A DNA stretch of 20,965 nt, taken from JBGTLA01 sp041744375 (lineage in GTDB: Bacteria > Actinomycetota > Acidimicrobiia > Spongiisociales > ZC4RG35). The DNA is taken from NCBI GenBank assembly GCA_041744375.1, contig JBGTLA010000149.1:1-20965 (forward strand), given 5' to 3'. The stretch's first letter is position 1. Every line of letters starts with the position of its first letter. Under the pieces are notes generated by a model. It made no database searches. It worked only from the letters and a program-made list of their open reading frames with translations, and was not told the origin of the DNA. A program made the translations under genes and the position numbers. This document shows positions 7,977-14,911 of the stretch, in pieces.

Positions 7977-9376
7977 AACCCCATCCCCTGGTTGGCCAAG
8001 AGTTTCTCCAGCATGCCTTTCAACTCGACCAGGGAGTGATCCTCGGTCACGCCTGGAATCCAGTTCGTCCCGGCCAGGGGCACCTTGGCCATGGCCGCCG
8101 ACTCGACGGTGAGAGCGCACAGATCTTCGGGCTCCAGGGAATGGACATCGGTCTTGCCGCAAGCCCGGGCCATCATCTGCAGCTCCATCGTCATGGCCGT
8201 GAGGAAGTTGTATACCCGTTCGGCGGCTTCGTCGACGACGAGGCGTTTCCTCAACTCGGGGTCCTGGGTGGCGACACCCACCGGGCACCGTCCGGTGTGG
8301 CAGTGGTAGCACTGACCGGCGGGCACGCCCACCGTGCCTTCGTAGTCGGTGACCCCCGGTATCTCCTTGTTGCAGTTGAGGGCCATGAGCGACGAGTGGC
8401 CGATGGCGACCGCCTTGGCCCCCAGAGCGATGGCCTTGGCTACGTCGGCTCCGTTGCGGATTCCCCCCGCCACCACCAGGTCTACCTCGTCCACCAATCC
8501 GACGTCCTCGAGGGCGCGTCGGGCCTCGGGGATGGCGGCCATGAGGGGGATGCCCGTCTCTTCGGTGGCGATGTGGGGGCCGGCCCCGGTCGAGCCCTCC
8601 GATCCGTCAAGGTAGATGATGTCGGGCCCGCACTTGGCGGCCATCCGCACATCGTCATACACCCGGGCCGCCCCCAGCTTGAGCTGGATGGGGACCCGGT
8701 AGTCGGTCGCTTCGCGAACTTCCTGCACCTTGAGGGACAGGTCGTCGGGACCGAGCCAGTCGGGATGACGGGCGGGGGACCGCTGGTCGATCCCCGCCGG
8801 TAACGAACGCATCTCGGCCACCTGCTCGGTCACTTTCTGGCCCATGAGGTGTCCGCCCAGGCCCACCTTGCAGCCCTGACCTATGAAGAACTCGACCCCG
8901 TCGGCCAGCATGAGGTGGTGGGGGTTGAACCCGTAGCGGCTCTGAATGACCTGGTAGTACCACTTGGTCGAGAGGTCCCGCTCGGGCGGAATCATCCCAC
9001 CTTCCCCCGAACAGGTGGCGGTTCCGGCCATCGAGGCGCCCTCGGCTAGGGCCATCTTCGCCTCCAGCGACAACGCCCCAAAGCTCATGCCCGTGATGTA
9101 GATGGGGATGTCGAGTTCCAGTGGGTACTTGGCGAAGCGGGCACCGAGCACTGTCTTGGTGTCGCACTTCTCCCGATATCCCTCGATCACGAACCGGGTG
9201 AGCGTCCCGGGAAGGAACATGAGGTCGTCCCAATGGGGGATCTTCTTGAACATCGAGAAGCCGCGCATGCGGTAGCGGCCCAGCTCGGACTTCATGTGGA
9301 TGTCGTCGATCACCTCACGGGTGAAGATCTGGCTGCGGCCGAGCACGGTGCGGCCGCCCGGGTCGGTCTCGGACAT
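7973..9376 (-). CDS. mgsC: FMN/Fe-S glutamate-synthase-like subunit, probable N-methylglutamate synthase MgsC (GlxD-like)
   Basis: A 467-aa protein equal to the central FMN synthase domain of glutamate synthase. Motifs include TGMSFGALSLEAKMA (about 95-109), TCSGEGGM (121-128), GSEGSTGAGP (258-267), the phosphate-binding AGGIRNG (303-309) and a cysteine cluster CYHCHTGRCPVGVATQ (C356, C359, C364) resembling the 3Fe-4S site of glutamate synthase. In the N-methylglutamate pathway this subunit forms N-methylglutamate from the methylamine released from gamma-glutamylmethylamide. ATG 9376 lies 1 nt after the GXGXG gene's stop, and its own stop overlaps the next GTG. Similar stand-alone proteins occur in glxBCD-glnT clusters not tied to methylamine, so the symbol rests on the whole neighbourhood. 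Confidence 0.8.
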   Translation of the reverse strand: MSETDPGGRTVLGRSQIFTREVIDDIHMKSELGRYRMRGFSMFKKIPHWDDLMFLPGTLTRFVIEGYREKCDTKTVLGARFAKYPLELDIPIYITGMSFGALSLEAKMALAEGASMAGTATCSGEGGMIPPERDLSTKWYYQVIQSRYGFNPHHLMLADGVEFFIGQGCKVGLGGHLMGQKVTEQVAEMRSLPAGIDQRSPARHPDWLGPDDLSLKVQEVREATDYRVPIQLKLGAARVYDDVRMAAKCGPDIIYLDGSEGSTGAGPHIATEETGIPLMAAIPEARRALEDVGLVDEVDLVVAGGIRNGADVAKAIALGAKAVAIGHSSLMALNCNKEIPGVTDYEGTVGVPAGQCYHCHTGRCPVGVATQDPELRKRLVVDEAAERVYNFLTAMTMELQMMARACGKTDVHSLEPEDLCALTVESAAMAKVPLAGTNWIPGVTEDHSLVELKGMLEKLLANQGMGL

Positions 9377-9377
9377 C

Positions 9378-10154
9378 TCAGATCACCATCTTCCTCTCGC
9401 TCGGCTCGAGCGTGTCGTAGTTGTGGAGGCGTTTGCCACACACGAACTTCTGAAACTCCGGAGGTGACCCGAAACCGTAGATGGCGAATTTCCTCTCGAT
9501 TATCTCGGTGTCGGCCTCGGTCCAGTCACCGGGGACACAGTCGACACCCAGAGAGCGGACCTGGCCAGCGACATAGATGGTGCCGTCATACATCGAGTCC
9601 CCCAGATGCGCTCCGGCGTCTCCACAGACGATGATCCGGCCGCGCTGCATCATGAAGCCGGTGAGGCTGCCGGCGTTGCCCCCCACCAGGATGGTGCCGC
9701 CCTTCTGGTCGATTCCCGTCCGGGCTCCGACGTCGCCCCGTACAACGAGGTCGCCGCCCCGGATGGCGGCCCCGGCCAGCGATCCGGCCACCTTGTCGAT
9801 GACCACCACGCCCGACATCATGTTCTCACAGGTGGCCCATCCCACCCGACCGGTGATGTGGATCTCGGGGCCGTCGATCAACCCGCACCCGAAGTAGCCC
9901 AGGCTTCCCTCAAAGCGGATCCGGCACCGCTGGAGGATCCCCACGCCCACGGAGTGTTTGGCGCCGGGATTGCGAACGGTGATGTCGCGCACTCCCACCT
10001 CGTTGAGCAGCCAGCGCAGCTCGAGGTTGATCTGGCGGGTGGTGAGCGCGGCGGCATCGAAGGTGGCGTGACCGCCGTCGATCTCCGCTATCTGGGGTAC
10101 ATCGGCCGTGGGCTCGGCCAGCCCCCTGGCGTCGTAGGTGATCAGCGACGCCAC
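9378..10154 (-). CDS. mgsB: GXGXG (glutamate synthase C-terminal domain) subunit, probable MgsB (GlxC-like)
   Basis: A 258-aa protein matching the glutamate synthase GXGXG beta-helix domain as a separate polypeptide. From about residue 95 to 215 it shows repeated turns such as GRVGWA, GGDLVVRGDVGARTG, GGTILVGGNAGSLTG, RGRIIVCGDAGAHLGD and GTIYVAG, spaced as in a right-handed beta-helix. In the family this domain has a structural role between the amidotransferase and synthase domains and has no catalytic residues. GTG 10154 lies inside the upstream gene (13-bp overlap) and is preceded by GAGGT at a 6-nt spacing, which implies translational coupling. Together with its two neighbours it reconstitutes a three-piece glutamate synthase. 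Confidence 0.83.
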   Translation of the reverse strand: MASLITYDARGLAEPTADVPQIAEIDGGHATFDAAALTTRQINLELRWLLNEVGVRDITVRNPGAKHSVGVGILQRCRIRFEGSLGYFGCGLIDGPEIHITGRVGWATCENMMSGVVVIDKVAGSLAGAAIRGGDLVVRGDVGARTGIDQKGGTILVGGNAGSLTGFMMQRGRIIVCGDAGAHLGDSMYDGTIYVAGQVRSLGVDCVPGDWTEADTEIIERKFAIYGFGSPPEFQKFVCGKRLHNYDTLEPSERKMVI

Positions 10155-11071
10155 ACCAGCACCTCGCTTTCGTAGGGATCGTAGGTGTCGATCTCATGGT
10201 CTACCAGAGCCCGGATGGCGATCTCCTCGGAGGCCATCGCCACGACCTCTTCGGACTCGTACAACACGAGCGGCTTGGCCGCCATCTCGTCTTTGGCGAC
10301 CCCCAAGGCCTCCTCGGTGACCACCATGTACGTGAACACCCCATCCAGATCTTCCAGGGAACGGTGCATGGCGTCCTCGAGGTCCATGCCCCCCGCCAGC
10401 TTCTCGGCCAGGTACACGGCGATGATCTCTGAGTCGCACTCCGACTGGAAGCGGTGGCCACTGCGCTCAAGCCGTCGCTTCCACTGGAAGTAGTTCGTCA
10501 ACTGGCCGTTGTGCACGACCGCCACATCCGAGAACGGGTAGGCCCAGTAGGGGTGGGCACCGGAGATGTCGACGTCGGACTCGGTGGCCATGCGCACGTG
10601 GCCGATGGCCTGAGCCCCAACGAAGCCGGCCAGACCGTAGCGGTCGGCCACCTCCTCGGCGTCGCCCAGGTCCTTGACGATCTCGAGCGAATGCCCCAGC
10701 GACAGCACCTCACATCCGGGTATGTCCTCGAGATAGTCGGCCAGTTCCTTGAGGTCGCCCTCGTAACGCACCTTGGCGCGCACGGTGTAATCGGGGTCGC
10801 CCGACATCTCGTCGATACCGGCGCCTATCTTCCCGAGCCTCGACTCCACCTCGGCTCGGTGCCGCTCGAGGCGATCGGCGAAGTCGAACCCGCGTGCTTC
10901 ATTGGCATCGGCCAGCTTGAGGCGGACGACGATCTGGTCGCTGGATGGGCCGAACAGGGCGAAACCCGTCGAATCGGGTCCCCGGTGTTTCATCGCCTGG
11001 AGCATCGCCGTCATCTCGGCGCCGATGTCCGAGGTGCCGTCACGGTGGATGATGCCTGCTATCCCACACAT
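10142..11071 (-). CDS. mgsA: class II glutamine amidotransferase subunit, probable MgsA (GlxB-like)
   Basis: A 309-aa Ntn-type amidotransferase. MCGIAGI makes C2 the nucleophile after Met removal. KHRGPDSTG (about 33-41), AIGHVRMATES and VAVVHNGQLTNY form the rest of the glutaminase site. An insert of about 90 residues precedes the GHVRMA block, as I recall for GlxB-like proteins. It would hydrolyse the gamma-amide of glutamine or gamma-glutamylmethylamide and channel ammonia or methylamine to the FMN subunit. ATG 11071 is fixed by the required Met-Cys start and by GGAAGGAG at 11076-11083, which overlaps the last base of the ligase stop. The gap to the ligase gene is 11 bp. Confidence 0.83.
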   Translation of the reverse strand: MCGIAGIIHRDGTSDIGAEMTAMLQAMKHRGPDSTGFALFGPSSDQIVVRLKLADANEARGFDFADRLERHRAEVESRLGKIGAGIDEMSGDPDYTVRAKVRYEGDLKELADYLEDIPGCEVLSLGHSLEIVKDLGDAEEVADRYGLAGFVGAQAIGHVRMATESDVDISGAHPYWAYPFSDVAVVHNGQLTNYFQWKRRLERSGHRFQSECDSEIIAVYLAEKLAGGMDLEDAMHRSLEDLDGVFTYMVVTEEALGVAKDEMAAKPLVLYESEEVVAMASEEIAIRALVDHEIDTYDPYESEVLVWRR

Positions 11072-11082
11072 GTCGCTCCTTC

Positions 11083-12480
11083 CTAAGGGAGAACGTCCAG
11101 ATACGTCTCGACGTCCCATTCGCTCACCGTGGCCAGGAACCGGTTCCACTCGTCGCGCTTGTGCTCGGTGAAGACGCGATACATGTCACCCGGAAGAGCC
11201 GCCTTTATCACCTCGTCGATCTCGAGAGCATCGAGAGCGGCGCCCAGATTGTCGGGAATCCTCGATACTTCCTTGCCGAGGGCAATGGCGTCGTAGATGT
11301 TGCGCTCCTCGGGTGGGCCCGGATCGAGTTGGCGATCGAGCCCATCCTTCATCGCCGTCAACAGCGCCGCCATCGACAGGTGGGGGTTGACGGCCGAATC
11401 GACCGAACGGTATTCGAACCGCCCCGGAGCGGATATGCGCAGCGCCGTGGTCCTGTTCTGGAAACCCCAGTCGGCGAACACCGGGGCCCAGAACCCCAGA
11501 TCCCAGAAGCGCCGGTAGCTGTTCACCGTCGGGGCGGTGATGGCGGTAAGCGCGCTCAGGTGCTCGAGGACTCCACCGATGGCGTGGCGACCGATAGTGC
11601 TCGGCAACCGGGGGTCGCCTTCCTCGGGCGTGAACTTGTTCTCGTCGCCGTCCCACAGAGAGATATTGTGGTGGCACCCGTTGGCTGACACCCCCATGAA
11701 GGGCTTGGGCATGAAACAGGCAAAAGCGCCCAACTCGCGCCCGACCTGCCTGCAGATCTGGCGGTAGGTGGTCAAGCGGTCGGCCGTGAGCTCGGCCCGG
11801 TCGAACTGGAAGTTGAGCTCGAGCTGACCGGGGGCGTCTTCGTGATCGCCCTGGATCATGTCGAGGCCCATCGCCTTGCCATACTCCATCACCCGGTGGA
11901 TGAGAGGCTGGAGCTCGGCGAACTGGTCGATGTGATAGCAGTAGGGCTTGGTTTTGCCTTCCACCGATGGAGTCCCGTCGGGATTGAGCTTGAGCCACAT
12001 CATCTCCGGCTCACATCCGGCCCGCAGATGCATTCCCGTCTCCCGCTCGAAATCGGCATGGATCCGCTTGAGATTGCCGCGACAGTCGGCGGTCAAGAAA
12101 GCACCCGGATCTACTTCCTCCTCCCTCCCCCGGAAAAGGGTGCACCACACCCGGGCGGTCTTCTTGTCCCAGGGAAGGACACAGAACGTGTCGGGCTCGG
12201 GAATCCCGACCAGTTCGCGCGCCTCGGGTCCGTAGCCGATGTAGTTTCCCCGGCGGTCCAAGAAGAGGTTGGCGGTGGCACCGTACACGAGCTGGAAACC
12301 GGTCCGGGCCATGCGCTCCCAGTTGTGGGCGGGGGCTCCCTTACCCATGATCCGCCCGGTGACCGAGACGAACTGGAAGTAGAGATACTCCACTCCCTCG
12401 GCTTCGATGCGTCGGGCTACCTCAGCCACGGCATCGTCCCTCCCGGCCTCTCCCACGAAACGCTCGAGATCAGTCGCCAC
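11083..12480 (-). CDS. gmaS: glutamine-synthetase-family ligase, probable gamma-glutamylmethylamide synthetase (GlnT-like alternative)
   Basis: A 465-aa ATP-dependent amide ligase of the glutamine synthetase fold. Catalytic blocks are GCEPEM (155-160), GDHEDAPGQLELNF (211-224), FMPKPFMGVSANGCHHNISLW (256-276, ATP/glutamate loop), NRTTALRIS (342-350) and FEYRSVDSAVNPHLSMAALL (355-374). Gamma-glutamylmethylamide synthetase joins methylamine to glutamate using ATP; GlnT uses ammonia, and motifs alone do not separate them. The adjacent mgs-like and mgd-like genes favour the methylamine role. GTG 12480 has GAAAGG 6 nt upstream. It is the first gene of the minus-strand operon, divergent from the regulator, with a candidate promoter at 12546-12574. 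Confidence 0.8.
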   Translation of the reverse strand: MATDLERFVGEAGRDDAVAEVARRIEAEGVEYLYFQFVSVTGRIMGKGAPAHNWERMARTGFQLVYGATANLFLDRRGNYIGYGPEARELVGIPEPDTFCVLPWDKKTARVWCTLFRGREEEVDPGAFLTADCRGNLKRIHADFERETGMHLRAGCEPEMMWLKLNPDGTPSVEGKTKPYCYHIDQFAELQPLIHRVMEYGKAMGLDMIQGDHEDAPGQLELNFQFDRAELTADRLTTYRQICRQVGRELGAFACFMPKPFMGVSANGCHHNISLWDGDENKFTPEEGDPRLPSTIGRHAIGGVLEHLSALTAITAPTVNSYRRFWDLGFWAPVFADWGFQNRTTALRISAPGRFEYRSVDSAVNPHLSMAALLTAMKDGLDRQLDPGPPEERNIYDAIALGKEVSRIPDNLGAALDALEIDEVIKAALPGDMYRVFTEHKRDEWNRFLATVSEWDVETYLDVLP

Positions 12481-12545
12481 CGCATACCTTTCGCCTGCGC
12501 CGGCCCGGGAGAGCCGAACCGACGGTCACACCGGGTTCGAGAGCG

Positions 12546-12574
12546 AGGCTATCAGCTGTCTGGGTTCACTGCAA
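12546..12574 (-). promoter_or_regulatory. candidate promoter of the ligase-synthase operon
   Basis: Read on the minus strand, TTGCAG (12574-12569) is followed 17 bp later by TAGCCT (12551-12546). Transcription would start near 12539 and leave a leader of about 60 nt before GTG 12480. Matches to consensus are modest. The direct repeats at 12572-12604 sit immediately upstream of, and touch, the -35 box, a position suited to an activator. Confidence 0.3.
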
Positions 12575-12604
12575 CGAAACAGAGCGGTATGTCGATGAAA
12601 CAGA
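12572..12604. repeat. 21-bp-phased direct repeat, candidate regulator operator
   Basis: CAACGAAACAGA (12572-12583) and CGATGAAACAGA (12593-12604) share 10 of 12 bases, including the exact core GAAACAGA. They are exactly 21 bp apart, two helical turns, so both face the same side of the DNA. They lie between the two divergent promoters. The adjacent XRE-cupin regulator is the obvious candidate to bind here. The repeat is seen directly; the function is inferred. Confidence 0.45.
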
Positions 12605-12628
12605 ACGCCTTCAATTCCAACGTTGATC

Positions 12629-12634
12629 TATCCT
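12629..12634 (+). promoter_or_regulatory. -10-like box before the regulator; possible leaderless start
   Basis: TATCCT ends 6 nt before ATG 12641 and no convincing Shine-Dalgarno sequence precedes that ATG. This arrangement predicts transcription starting at the start codon, as in many leaderless actinobacterial genes. The -35 region near 12606-12611 is weak. Inference only. Confidence 0.3.
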
Positions 12635-12640
12635 GCGAGA

Positions 12641-13279
12641 ATGGCGGTTGAGGACTCCTCTGCAGGTTCACGAGACGTGGATCCTTCCGACATCGATGCC
12701 GCCGTCAGTCGCGCCATCGGCAAGAAGGTGCGCGACTATCGGCTCCAGCTCGGATTCACCGTCGCCCAGCTGGCCGATCACTCCGAGTTGTCGAAGGGGA
12801 TGCTCTCGAAGATCGAAAACGCCCAGGCCTCACCCAGCTTGTCCACCCTGGCGCGCATTGCCGGGGCCCTGGACGTTCCCCTCACCGCCTTCTTCGACGA
12901 CCTCGAGGCCCATCCCGTCATCCACGTCAAAGCCGGCCACGGACTCGACTTGATACCCCGGGGCTTGAGAAGAGGGATGCGCAGCCAGCTGCTGGGCACC
13001 CTACGGGGAACCACCCGGCGGATGGAGCCGATCCTCTACACCATCACCCGCAACGCCAAGGTCGGGGCGAGCTACCGCCATCCCGGCACCGAGTTCTTGT
13101 TCATGATCGAAGGGACCATGGACTACGCCCATGGCTCCCGTCGCTTCCTTCTGGAAGAGGGCGACTCGCTCCAGTTCGACGGCGAGGTGACCCACGGCCC
13201 GGCCCGCATCGTCGACTGGCCGGTGCGGTTCTTGTCCGTCAAGGCCTATTCCTCGAGCTCGGAGGCGCCCGTCCACTGA
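12641..13279 (+). CDS. XRE-family regulator with C-terminal cupin sensor domain
   Basis: A 212-aa transcription factor. The helix-turn-helix lies at about residues 27-85: GKKVRDYRLQ, then VAQLADHSELSKGMLSKIEN, then SPSLSTLARIAGALDVPL. The C-terminal cupin (about 130-205) has possible metal or ligand residues H147, E151 and H185 in RHPGTEFLFMIEG and THGP. Proteins of this architecture commonly sense small metabolites such as amines or amino acids and control neighbouring catabolic genes. The frame is open from TTG 12623, but ATG 12641 is preferred because a -10-like box sits just upstream. It lies between the two divergent gene sets, which makes it the likely local regulator of both and possibly of itself. 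The effector (methylamine, N-methylglutamate or glutamate) cannot be read from sequence. Confidence 0.9.
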   Translation: MAVEDSSAGSRDVDPSDIDAAVSRAIGKKVRDYRLQLGFTVAQLADHSELSKGMLSKIENAQASPSLSTLARIAGALDVPLTAFFDDLEAHPVIHVKAGHGLDLIPRGLRRGMRSQLLGTLRGTTRRMEPILYTITRNAKVGASYRHPGTEFLFMIEGTMDYAHGSRRFLLEEGDSLQFDGEVTHGPARIVDWPVRFLSVKAYSSSSEAPVH

Positions 13280-13303
13280 TCGGACAGACGGAGAGCCAGG
13301 AAA

Positions 13304-13327
13304 CCAATTCCACTCTCAGTGAACTGG
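13304..13327. promoter_or_regulatory. imperfect inverted repeat over the -35 region of the oxidase operon
   Basis: CCAATTCCACT (13304-13314) and AGTGAACTGG (13318-13327) are near-complements with one mismatch and one unpaired base around CTC. The element overlaps where the -35 region of the downstream promoter should be, a position suited to repression. Its CAGTGAAC (13317-13324) also occurs, in complement, at 12564-12571 beside the divergent operon's -35 box. A shared 8-mer between two short regions can easily be chance. Confidence 0.3.
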
Positions 13328-13343
13328 GGTATCTGGGCGGACC

Positions 13344-13349
13344 TATACT
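13344..13349 (+). promoter_or_regulatory. -10 box of the oxidase operon; probable leaderless start
   Basis: TATACT matches the TATAAT consensus at five of six positions. It ends 7 nt before GTG 13357, so transcription would begin at the start codon. No Shine-Dalgarno sequence fits in the gap CGCCCCG. The -35 element is weak (TGAAC region, 13320-13324), consistent with dependence on a regulator. Confidence 0.45.
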
Positions 13350-13356
13350 CGCCCCG

Positions 13357-14637
13357 GTGTCTGCTCCCAATCGCAAGGGATTTCGCCCCGCCGCCAGGTA
13401 CTCGGCGCTGAACCTAGTTCGAAGAGGTATCTCGGGATCTGAGTGGCCCCCGGCGTGGCGTCAGCACCCGCTGCGGGCCGGCTACGACGCGGTCATCATC
13501 GGGGCGGGGGTGCACGGCCTCGCCACGGCCTACTACCTGGCGGCTAATCACGGCATCAGCAACGTCGCCGTGCTCGACAAGGGGTACGTGGGGGGAGGTG
13601 GTTCCGGCCGCAACACCGCCATCGTCCGGTCGAACTACCTGACACCCGAGGGGGTCCGTTTCTACGACCGATCGTTGAGCCTCTACCGGACCATGGCGGC
13701 TGATCTCAACTACAACGTCATGTTCTCCAAGCGGGGGCACCTGACCCTCGCCCACAACGACGGCTCTCTCCGCACCATGCGCTGGCGGGCGGAAGTGAAC
13801 AAGGTCCAGGGAATCGACTCAGAGGTCATCGGACCCGACGACATCAAAGAGTTGGTGCCCTTCATGGACACGTCGACGCAGGCGCGTTATCCGGTTCTCG
13901 GAGCCCTCTATCACCCCCCGGGCGGGATCATCCGTCACGACGCCGTCAACTGGGCGTATGCCCGGGCGGCCGACTCACTCGGGGTACACATCCACCAGAA
14001 CACAGAGGTCACGGGCATCGAGGTGGCCGCCGGCAAGGTCACCGGGGTTCGCACCACCCAGGGCGCCATCTCGACGCCGATCGTCGTCAACTGCACTGCC
14101 GGCTGGGCGAGCACCATCGCCGACATGGTCGGAGTCGACCTCCCCATCATCACCCACCCCCTACAGGCGGCGGTAACGGAACCCGTGAAGATGTTCCTGC
14201 ATGCGGTGGTCGTATCGGGGTCGCTGCATGTGTATGTCAGCCAGACCGATCGCGGCGAGTTGGTTTTCGGGGCGTCGGTCGACCCGTTCGCGTCCTATTC
14301 CATGCGGGGATCGCTCGAATTTACCGAGGAGTTGGCGGCCCACGTGCTCGAGTTGATGCCGGCCGTGGCCAAGATGCGGGTTCTCCGCCAGTGGGCCGGG
14401 CTGTGCGACATGACGCCCGACTACTCACCGATCATGGGATTCACACCCGTCGAAGGCTTCTTGGTGGACGTCGGCTGGGGGACGTACGGATTCAAGGCGG
14501 GACCCGTCTCGGGGGAGGCGATGGCCGAGGCGGTGGCCACCGGCCGCACACCCGAGATCATCGCCACCTTCGACCTGGCCCGCTTCGCCGAGGGTCGCCT
14601 GGTGGGTGAAAAGGGCGCTGCCTCGGTGGGTCACTGA
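13357..14637 (+). CDS. mgdA: heterotetrameric sarcosine oxidase / N-methylglutamate dehydrogenase, beta subunit
   Basis: A 426-aa flavoprotein (SoxB family) carrying the amine-oxidising site. FAD binding is shown by AVIIGAGVHGLATAYYLA (45-62) and VAVLDKG (70-76). RSNYLTPEGVRFYDRSLSLY (91-110) is typical of SoxB. H194 in GGIIRHDAV aligns with the histidine that carries covalent FMN in characterised tetrameric sarcosine oxidases; its number is shifted by about 20 because of an N-terminal extension. The enzyme would oxidise N-methylglutamate (or sarcosine) to an imine and pass the one-carbon unit to the alpha subunit. GTG 13357 follows a -10 box directly. It is the first gene of beta-delta-alpha-gamma. 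The mgd symbol rests on the adjacent gmaS/mgs-like genes; soxB is the alternative. Confidence 0.85.
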   Translation: MSAPNRKGFRPAARYSALNLVRRGISGSEWPPAWRQHPLRAGYDAVIIGAGVHGLATAYYLAANHGISNVAVLDKGYVGGGGSGRNTAIVRSNYLTPEGVRFYDRSLSLYRTMAADLNYNVMFSKRGHLTLAHNDGSLRTMRWRAEVNKVQGIDSEVIGPDDIKELVPFMDTSTQARYPVLGALYHPPGGIIRHDAVNWAYARAADSLGVHIHQNTEVTGIEVAAGKVTGVRTTQGAISTPIVVNCTAGWASTIADMVGVDLPIITHPLQAAVTEPVKMFLHAVVVSGSLHVYVSQTDRGELVFGASVDPFASYSMRGSLEFTEELAAHVLELMPAVAKMRVLRQWAGLCDMTPDYSPIMGFTPVEGFLVDVGWGTYGFKAGPVSGEAMAEAVATGRTPEIIATFDLARFAEGRLVGEKGAASVGH

Positions 14638-14638
14638 C

Positions 14639-14911
14639 ATGCTCCTCGTGCCCTGCCCATGGTGCGGCCCCCGCAACGCCTCGGATCTCCGCTACGTCGG
14701 CGAGACCAGCCGGCGACCCGACCCCGCCTCGGTCACGCCTGCCGAGTGGCGGGCCTACCTCTACGACCATGCCAACCCCGCCGGCCCCACCACCGAGACC
14801 TGGTATTGCCGCGGATGTCGACGTTTCTTCGTCGCCGAGCGGGACACCGTCACCAATGTGTTCACTTCGTCGCGACCGCCGGGGCGCCAGAACCCCGAGG
14901 AGCCACGATGA
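14639..14911 (+). CDS. mgdB: sarcosine oxidase / N-methylglutamate dehydrogenase, delta subunit
   Basis: A 90-aa zinc-binding subunit (SoxD family). CPWCGPRN (C6, C9) at the N-terminus, AEWRAYLYDHANPAG (35-49) and CRRFFVAERDTVT (60-72) match the family. In characterised enzymes zinc is held by two N-terminal cysteines, a histidine and a later cysteine. Here the histidine position is Y56, and the next residue C57 makes a second CxxC with C60, so zinc could be held by four cysteines. ATG 14639 begins 1 nt after the beta stop, with GGTGGG about 8 nt upstream. Its stop overlaps the alpha ATG as ATGA. Confidence 0.85.
   Translation: MLLVPCPWCGPRNASDLRYVGETSRRPDPASVTPAEWRAYLYDHANPAGPTTETWYCRGCRRFFVAERDTVTNVFTSSRPPGRQNPEEPR

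Noticed and set aside
13283..13295. ACAGACGG as a third copy of the GAAACAGA operator
   Set aside because: Too few matching bases and no phasing with the other two.
14659..14907. N-terminal extension of the alpha subunit to 1033 aa
   Set aside because: It would overlap nearly all of the delta subunit gene in another frame; ATG 14908 has a good ribosome-binding site and ATGA coupling.
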